This document shows positions 60,040 through 64,000 of a stretch of DNA of 64,000 nucleotides, one piece after another (the first letter of the stretch is position 1; each line of letters opens with the position of its first letter). The notes under the pieces are model-generated. The model did not search any database, was not told the DNA's origin, and saw only the letters and a list, made by a program, of their open reading frames with translations. The translations under genes were made by a program, and so were the position numbers. The stretch spans positions 1-64,000 of the forward strand of contig DAINRM010000001.1 in assembly GCA_036741875.1 (NCBI GenBank). Direction: 5' to 3'. This DNA comes from HRBIN35 sp036741875. GTDB taxonomy: Bacteria; Patescibacteriota; Minisyncoccia; UBA6257; HR35.

Positions 60040-61941
60040 ATGTTTAGGGTTATTTCAGAATTTAAGCCAACAGGAGATCAACCACAAGCAATAAAAAATT
60101 TATCCGAGGGCCTTAGAAAAGGTTATAGATTTCAAACACTTCTTGGGGTGACAGGAAGCGGAAAGACTTTTACTATGGCTAAAATTATTGAAAAAACTCA
60201 AAGGCCGGCTTTAATACTTTCGCCAAATAAAATTTTAGCAGCTCAGCTTTATCAAGAATTTAGAAATTTTTTTCCTTATAATGCTGTTCATTATTTTGTA
60301 AGTTATTATGATTACTATCAACCTGAAGCTTATATACCTGAATTGGATATGTATATTGCTAAAGATGCAAGAATTAATGAACTTTTAGATCAATTAAGAC
60401 ATTCTGCTATTCAAAGTGTTTTAACAAGAAAAGATTTTATTATTGTTTCTTCTGTAAGTTGCATTTATGGGATAGGAGACCCGGAAGAATATAAAAATAT
60501 TTGTTTAAATTTAAAAAAAGGAGATAAGGTAAGCAAAAAAGAAATTATTGAATATTTAAAAAATCTTCAGTATGAAAAAAATCATTCTTTAACAGAAATT
60601 AAAGCGGGCAGTTATTTTGACGACAAAAATAAAATTTCTATTATCAATCCTGATGCCAGCTATGCTTTAGAAATTTTCTTAGAAAAAAATAAAGTTACAG
60701 AAATAAGAAGATATCCTATAAGAAAATTAAAAGGTGAAAAAATAAGCATTCAAATTGATTTTAATTTTGAAAACTTAGAAGAGATTAAAATTTTTCCTGC
60801 TAAGTTTTTTATTACCTCAAGAGAAAAACTCAAATTAGCTATTTTAAATATTAGAAAAGAGTTAAGGGAAAGGTATTGGCAACTTCTTAAAGAAGGTAAA
60901 ATTGTTGAAGCAGAGAGATTAAAAAGAAGAACTCTACTTGACTTAGCTCTTTTGGAAAAAAATGGTTATTGTCCAGGAATTGAAAACTATTCTCGTCACC
61001 TTTCTTTTAGAAATCCCGGCGAGCCTCCATATACTTTACTTGATTATCTTCCACCAGAAACTATTATTTTTATAGATGAATCACATCTTTCTATACCACA
61101 ACTTAGAGCTATGTATAACGGTGATAGAAGAAGAAAAGAGGTTTTAGTTGAATATGGTTGGCGTCTTCCCTCTGCTTTGGATAATAGACCCCTTAAGTTT
61201 GATGAATTTTTTGCTAAAGATTTTCAAATTATTTTCGTTTCTGCCACACCAGGAGATTTTGAAAGAAAAATTTCTTCACAAATTGTTGAGCAACTTATAA
61301 GACCTACGGGTATACCTGATCCAAAAATTTTAGTTAAACCTACTAAAAATCAGGTTTTAGACTTACTTGAAGAAATAAAAAAGAGATTAACAAAAAATCA
61401 AAGAGTTTTAGTTTTAACTTTAACTAAGAGGTCTGCAGAAAATTTGACTGAATTTCTTTTAGAGCAGGGAATTAAAGCTCATTATCTTCATTCTGATATT
61501 AAGACACTTAAAAGAGCACAGATTATTAAAAAATTAAGATTAGGAGAAATTGAAGTTTTAGTGGGTATTAATCTTTTAAGAGAAGGATTAGATTTACCTG
61601 AGGTTTCTTTAGTAGCTATTTTAGATGCTGATAAAGAGGGCTTTTTAAGAAACTCAACAACTTTAATTCAAGCTATGGGAAGGGCAGCCAGACATTTAGA
61701 AGGAACAGTTATTCTTTATGCTGATAAAATAACTAAATCAATGGAAGAAGCTATTAAGGAAACAGAAAGAAGAAGAAAGTATCAATTAGAATTTAATAAA
61801 AAACATAAAGTGATTCCAAGACCAATAATTAAAGAAATTCATATGACTCCTGAAGAAATTTTAGGTAAAGTTAACTACGAAGAGGAAATCACCAAAGAAG
61901 AATTAGAACTTTTTATAAAAATTGAAAAAGATAACTTATAA
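60040..61941 (+). CDS. uvrB: excinuclease ABC subunit B
   Basis: This 633-residue helicase-like subunit handles DNA damage verification. The Walker A is GVTGSGKT (38-45), the beta-hairpin region reads YYDYYQPEAYIP, and the later helicase motifs are FIDESHLSIPQL, VSATPGDFE, LTLTKRSAENLTEFL and IQAMGRAARH. The protein ends soon after MTPEEILGKVNYEEE, and the C-terminal UVR domain that contacts UvrC is not visible. Family members are usually about 660-670 residues. uvrA and uvrC are not in the window. Confidence 0.94.
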   Translation: MFRVISEFKPTGDQPQAIKNLSEGLRKGYRFQTLLGVTGSGKTFTMAKIIEKTQRPALILSPNKILAAQLYQEFRNFFPYNAVHYFVSYYDYYQPEAYIPELDMYIAKDARINELLDQLRHSAIQSVLTRKDFIIVSSVSCIYGIGDPEEYKNICLNLKKGDKVSKKEIIEYLKNLQYEKNHSLTEIKAGSYFDDKNKISIINPDASYALEIFLEKNKVTEIRRYPIRKLKGEKISIQIDFNFENLEEIKIFPAKFFITSREKLKLAILNIRKELRERYWQLLKEGKIVEAERLKRRTLLDLALLEKNGYCPGIENYSRHLSFRNPGEPPYTLLDYLPPETIIFIDESHLSIPQLRAMYNGDRRRKEVLVEYGWRLPSALDNRPLKFDEFFAKDFQIIFVSATPGDFERKISSQIVEQLIRPTGIPDPKILVKPTKNQVLDLLEEIKKRLTKNQRVLVLTLTKRSAENLTEFLLEQGIKAHYLHSDIKTLKRAQIIKKLRLGEIEVLVGINLLREGLDLPEVSLVAILDADKEGFLRNSTTLIQAMGRAARHLEGTVILYADKITKSMEEAIKETERRRKYQLEFNKKHKVIPRPIIKEIHMTPEEILGKVNYEEEITKEELELFIKIEKDNL

Positions 61942-61956
61942 TTTAACTAATTTAAA

Positions 61957-62469
61957 ATGAAATTCGATCAAAAGGAAAGAAAAAGTCTTCTTATTGCTTT
62001 AGGTTTTTTAGGAATCTATCTCTTTTCTTTAGTTTTTAACTATTTCTCTTTAAACTTTGCTAAAAATAAAATTTTAGAAAAAAAGAGAAATATTGTTAAT
62101 TTAAAAAAAGAAAAAATGATGATAGAAAAAGAAAATTATATTTTAAATATTTTAACTCCAACTTTAAACAATTTTGAAAAAGAAGTAGGTAAAAACTTAG
62201 TTTCTTTTAAAAATGAGGTTGAAAAAAAAGAAAAAAGAAGTTTAGAAGAAATTAAAAAAATTATAGAAGAAAAAAGAAAAAAAGAAAATTGGTTTTTAGA
62301 AAAAAATGAAATTATAGGAAACAACCTTCAAGTTCAAATCAAAATTGATAAAACAAAAATTAATGATTTTTTAAAGTTTTATAAAGAAGAGTTTCTTTCT
62401 TTAAGATTAGTTGATTTAAAAATTGAAAGTGTCGAAAATTTTTACATTATTTTCTTTGTTTTAGAATGA
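61957..62469 (+). CDS. membrane-anchored coiled-coil protein, PilO-like topology
   Basis: This 170-residue protein has a short basic N-terminus, one membrane helix (SLLIALGFLGIYLFSLVF), a coiled coil (ILEKKRNIVNLKKEKMMIEKEN) and a small alpha/beta C-terminal part (QVQIKIDKTKINDFLKF...LVDLKIES). This is the plan of PilO/GspM-type proteins of type IV pilus machines, but no pilus gene is adjacent and there is no decisive motif. It overlaps the next gene by 4 bases. Confidence 0.55.
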   Translation: MKFDQKERKSLLIALGFLGIYLFSLVFNYFSLNFAKNKILEKKRNIVNLKKEKMMIEKENYILNILTPTLNNFEKEVGKNLVSFKNEVEKKEKRSLEEIKKIIEEKRKKENWFLEKNEIIGNNLQVQIKIDKTKINDFLKFYKEEFLSLRLVDLKIESVENFYIIFFVLE

Positions 62470-62669
62470 AAAAGACGAGAATCCTTTTTATAGCTTCAAC
62501 AATTTTTATTCTTATTTTTTCTTTAATTTTTCAAATTTTTGTTTTAAGCAAAACCTATCTTGATTTAAGTAAAGAAGAAAAACCTAATTTAACCGAAGAA
62601 AGTATTTTAGAATATCAAGAAAGAATAAATAAATTAAAAGATTTTTTTAAGAATTCAAATTATAATTAA
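62466..62669 (+). CDS. small single-pass membrane protein
   Basis: This 67-residue protein has one helix (ILFIASTIFILIFSLIFQIFVL) and a charged, helical outer part. It is coupled to the preceding gene by a 4-base overlap and converges with the M29 peptidase gene over 23 bases. Function unknown; it may be a partner of the preceding PilO-like protein. Confidence 0.55.
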   Translation: MKKTRILFIASTIFILIFSLIFQIFVLSKTYLDLSKEEKPNLTEESILEYQERINKLKDFFKNSNYN

Positions 62670-63852
62670 GAACTTTTATTCCAGGAATTAAAAACTTACC
62701 ATCTTTTTGAATCAACTTACCATCTACCCAAACTTCTCCTCCTCCATATTTTTTAAGCATAAGAATAGTAATATCCCAATGAATTAAACTAATATTACCA
62801 TTAAACAAATTTACCCTTTGTCCTTTATACAACTTATCCTCATAACTTTTACCAAGAGCAAAATGGAAACTTCCTCCAACTTTTTCATTCAAAAGAGGAT
62901 CAAAAACTCTTCTTCTTATTCCTGGATTTGTTCCCAAGGCTATTTCTCCTAAATATTTAGCTCCTTCATCAGTATTTAAAATATCAACTAAATTATTTTC
63001 ACCCTTTTTAGCTGAAGCTTCAACAACTTTACCATTTTCAAATCTCAAATAAATATCTTCCATATATTTTCCATTATAAGAATAAACACCCTCGGCAAAA
63101 ACTTGACCATTAACTGAATCTTTAACTGGAGCACTAAAAACTTCAGAACCCGGATAATTATAATCAATAGTTGAGTTAGCAAAAGTCATACCTTCAATTG
63201 ACATTTCTAAATGAGTTTTTTTCTTAGGATCAGAAGAATAAATATTGGCTTTTAAAACAAGATATTTACCCTTATCTAAAATTTTCTTCAAAATAGCGTT
63301 TTCTTTTTCTATTTTTTCCCAATCTTGAAAGCAAGATTTAAAATACATTTTCAAATAATCCTCAAATTTCATTTTTTCTAATTTTGCTTTTTCCTTTGTT
63401 GGCCAATATATCAAACACCACCTTGTATAATTAACGCGAAAATCCATAACAGCTGGTTTAGAAGCTTCATTAAATATTTTCATTCTTTCTCCTTCAATAT
63501 CTTCAAAAATAAATTCTGATCGTGGACACCTTATAAGAAAAGTAACATCTGCTTCAAAAAATTTAACATTATCAAAAGAATAAAACCTGGCTATATCTTT
63601 TTCATTTGAATTTTTAATTAAAACAGCATTCATGTCCATATCTCTTACCATATAATAAACTCTTGCTTTTCTTTTAAGAGAATATTCTGCTAATTTTAGA
63701 GCTAATTGTTTTCCTCCAAAATCAAAAAATATAAAAACCCTCTCTCCTTCTTTAACATTAGTAGAAATCTCGACCATATCTTTAGCTATTTTATCAACAT
63801 ACTTATCTTCAAAATAGATAAGCTCTTGACTTGCTCCTTTAATAAGTCTCAT
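62647..63852 (-). CDS. M29 family aminopeptidase (AmpS/T-like)
   Basis: This is a 401-residue two-metal aminopeptidase. Metal ligands can be read in PGSEVFSAP (Glu), LGEIALG (Glu), GGSFHFALG (His) and IHWDI (His and Asp). The N-terminal domain has the usual GERVFIFFD stretch. It releases N-terminal residues from peptides in the cytoplasm. A single lone gene between convergent and divergent neighbours. Confidence 0.9.
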   Translation of the reverse strand: MRLIKGASQELIYFEDKYVDKIAKDMVEISTNVKEGERVFIFFDFGGKQLALKLAEYSLKRKARVYYMVRDMDMNAVLIKNSNEKDIARFYSFDNVKFFEADVTFLIRCPRSEFIFEDIEGERMKIFNEASKPAVMDFRVNYTRWCLIYWPTKEKAKLEKMKFEDYLKMYFKSCFQDWEKIEKENAILKKILDKGKYLVLKANIYSSDPKKKTHLEMSIEGMTFANSTIDYNYPGSEVFSAPVKDSVNGQVFAEGVYSYNGKYMEDIYLRFENGKVVEASAKKGENNLVDILNTDEGAKYLGEIALGTNPGIRRRVFDPLLNEKVGGSFHFALGKSYEDKLYKGQRVNLFNGNISLIHWDITILMLKKYGGGEVWVDGKLIQKDGKFLIPGIKVLNYNLNS

Positions 63853-63877
63853 GCTTTTAATTTTAACAAATTTTTCT

Positions 63878-63883
63878 TATAAT
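63878..63883 (+). promoter_or_regulatory. -10 box before the M20 peptidase gene
   Basis: TATAAT ends 7 bases before the ATG at 63891, repeating the leaderless arrangement seen at several other genes. Confidence 0.5.
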
Positions 63884-63890
63884 TTAAAAA

Positions 63891-64000
63891 ATGGAAGAAT
63901 ATAAAAAAATTTTAGCGGAATATATAAAATTTAAAAGCATTTCCGCTGATAAAGAATTTTTACCTGGGATTTATTCTTGCGTTAAGTTTCTCAAAGAGCT
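63891..64000 (+). CDS. M20 family metallopeptidase, 5' part
   Basis: Only the first 36 residues are in the window. EYIKFKSISADKEFLPGI followed by a helix (CVKFLKE) matches the start of M20 dipeptidases and related DapE/ArgE-type amidohydrolases. The zinc-binding part lies beyond the window, so the specificity is open. The frame runs to the last base. Confidence 0.65.
   Translation, partial: MEEYKKILAEYIKFKSISADKEFLPGIYSCVKFLKE

Overview
The window is a strongly AT-rich, gene-dense bacterial scaffold of 64 kb. Short, nearly adjacent genes often overlap by 4 to 35 bases. The standard code fits: TGA is a stop (for example 16517-16519), so this is not a code-25 lineage. A split transketolase, very short or domain-stripped housekeeping proteins (RimP, PheT, UvrB, Nth), cohesin/dockerin proteins, tail-fibre-like and GW-repeat surface proteins, a DUF763 protein and lysine-rich, near Shine-Dalgarno-free genes together suggest a Candidate Phyla Radiation (Patescibacteria, Parcubacteria-like) genome. 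That placement is inference; no rRNA gene is present.

Layout. 1-2.9 kb: cell-surface dockerin and cohesin genes. 2.9-7.8 kb: transketolase C-terminal half, a TRAM-domain RNA methyltransferase, a PD-(D/E)XK nuclease, Nudix, an N-domain-only RimP and endonuclease III. 7.8-12.8 kb (minus): pheS-pheT, recR, dnaB. 12.9-13.1 kb: tRNA-Glu, tRNA-Ala and an unusual tRNA-Arg(GCG). 13.1-18.0 kb: class II aldolase, mnmA, greA, ychF and an rpsF-ssb-infA-adenosyltransferase run. 18.3-23.6 kb: lemA and then a block of unrecognised coiled-coil and membrane proteins, two of them behind near-consensus sigma-70 promoters. 23.6-30 kb: tRNA-Pro, htpX, an isoleucyl-tRNA synthetase carrying an inserted histidine-phosphatase domain, a free tRNA-binding domain, map and tRNA-Tyr. 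30-35.7 kb: glycerate kinase, a GlcD-type FAD oxidase, DUF763, a frame-interrupted alkyladenine glycosylase and a DHH phosphoesterase. 35.7-39.1 kb: two paralogous Cys-rich proteins of unknown function and a Tat-signal clan-A-like glycoside hydrolase. 39.2-43.5 kb: stand-alone ATP-cone protein, M1 aminopeptidase, small membrane and helical proteins, murB. 43.5-47.3 kb: an 18-codon basic mini-gene with a strong terminator, then an MraZ operator and mraZ-rsmH-ftsL-ftsI. 47.3-53.5 kb: surface proteins, rpiB, rpe, pcm and a CPA2 antiporter. 53.5-60 kb (minus): tRNA-Ser, tRNA-Ala, rel, znuABC, mltG and a phosphohexomutase. 60-64 kb: uvrB, two small membrane proteins, an M29 aminopeptidase and the start of an M20 peptidase.

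How the genes fit together. Transketolase, RpiB, Rpe and aldolase supply the non-oxidative pentose phosphate and lower glycolytic routes. Glycerate kinase could feed glycerate in at 2-phosphoglycerate. M1, M29 and M20 peptidases fit amino-acid scavenging. mraZ to ftsI, murB and mltG make or cut the wall. ZnuABC would feed the several zinc proteins. Many first genes have a TATAAT-like box only 6-9 bases before the ATG and no Shine-Dalgarno, suggesting largely leaderless transcripts.

Assembly notes. Both 100-N gaps (2388-2487 and 20965-21064) are flanked by the same 55-base sequence on each side. Removing 155 bases restores one continuous gene at each place, so they are unmerged contig overlaps. 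Two further genes change frame at a homopolymer (T8 at 34062-34069 and A7 at 19126-19132).
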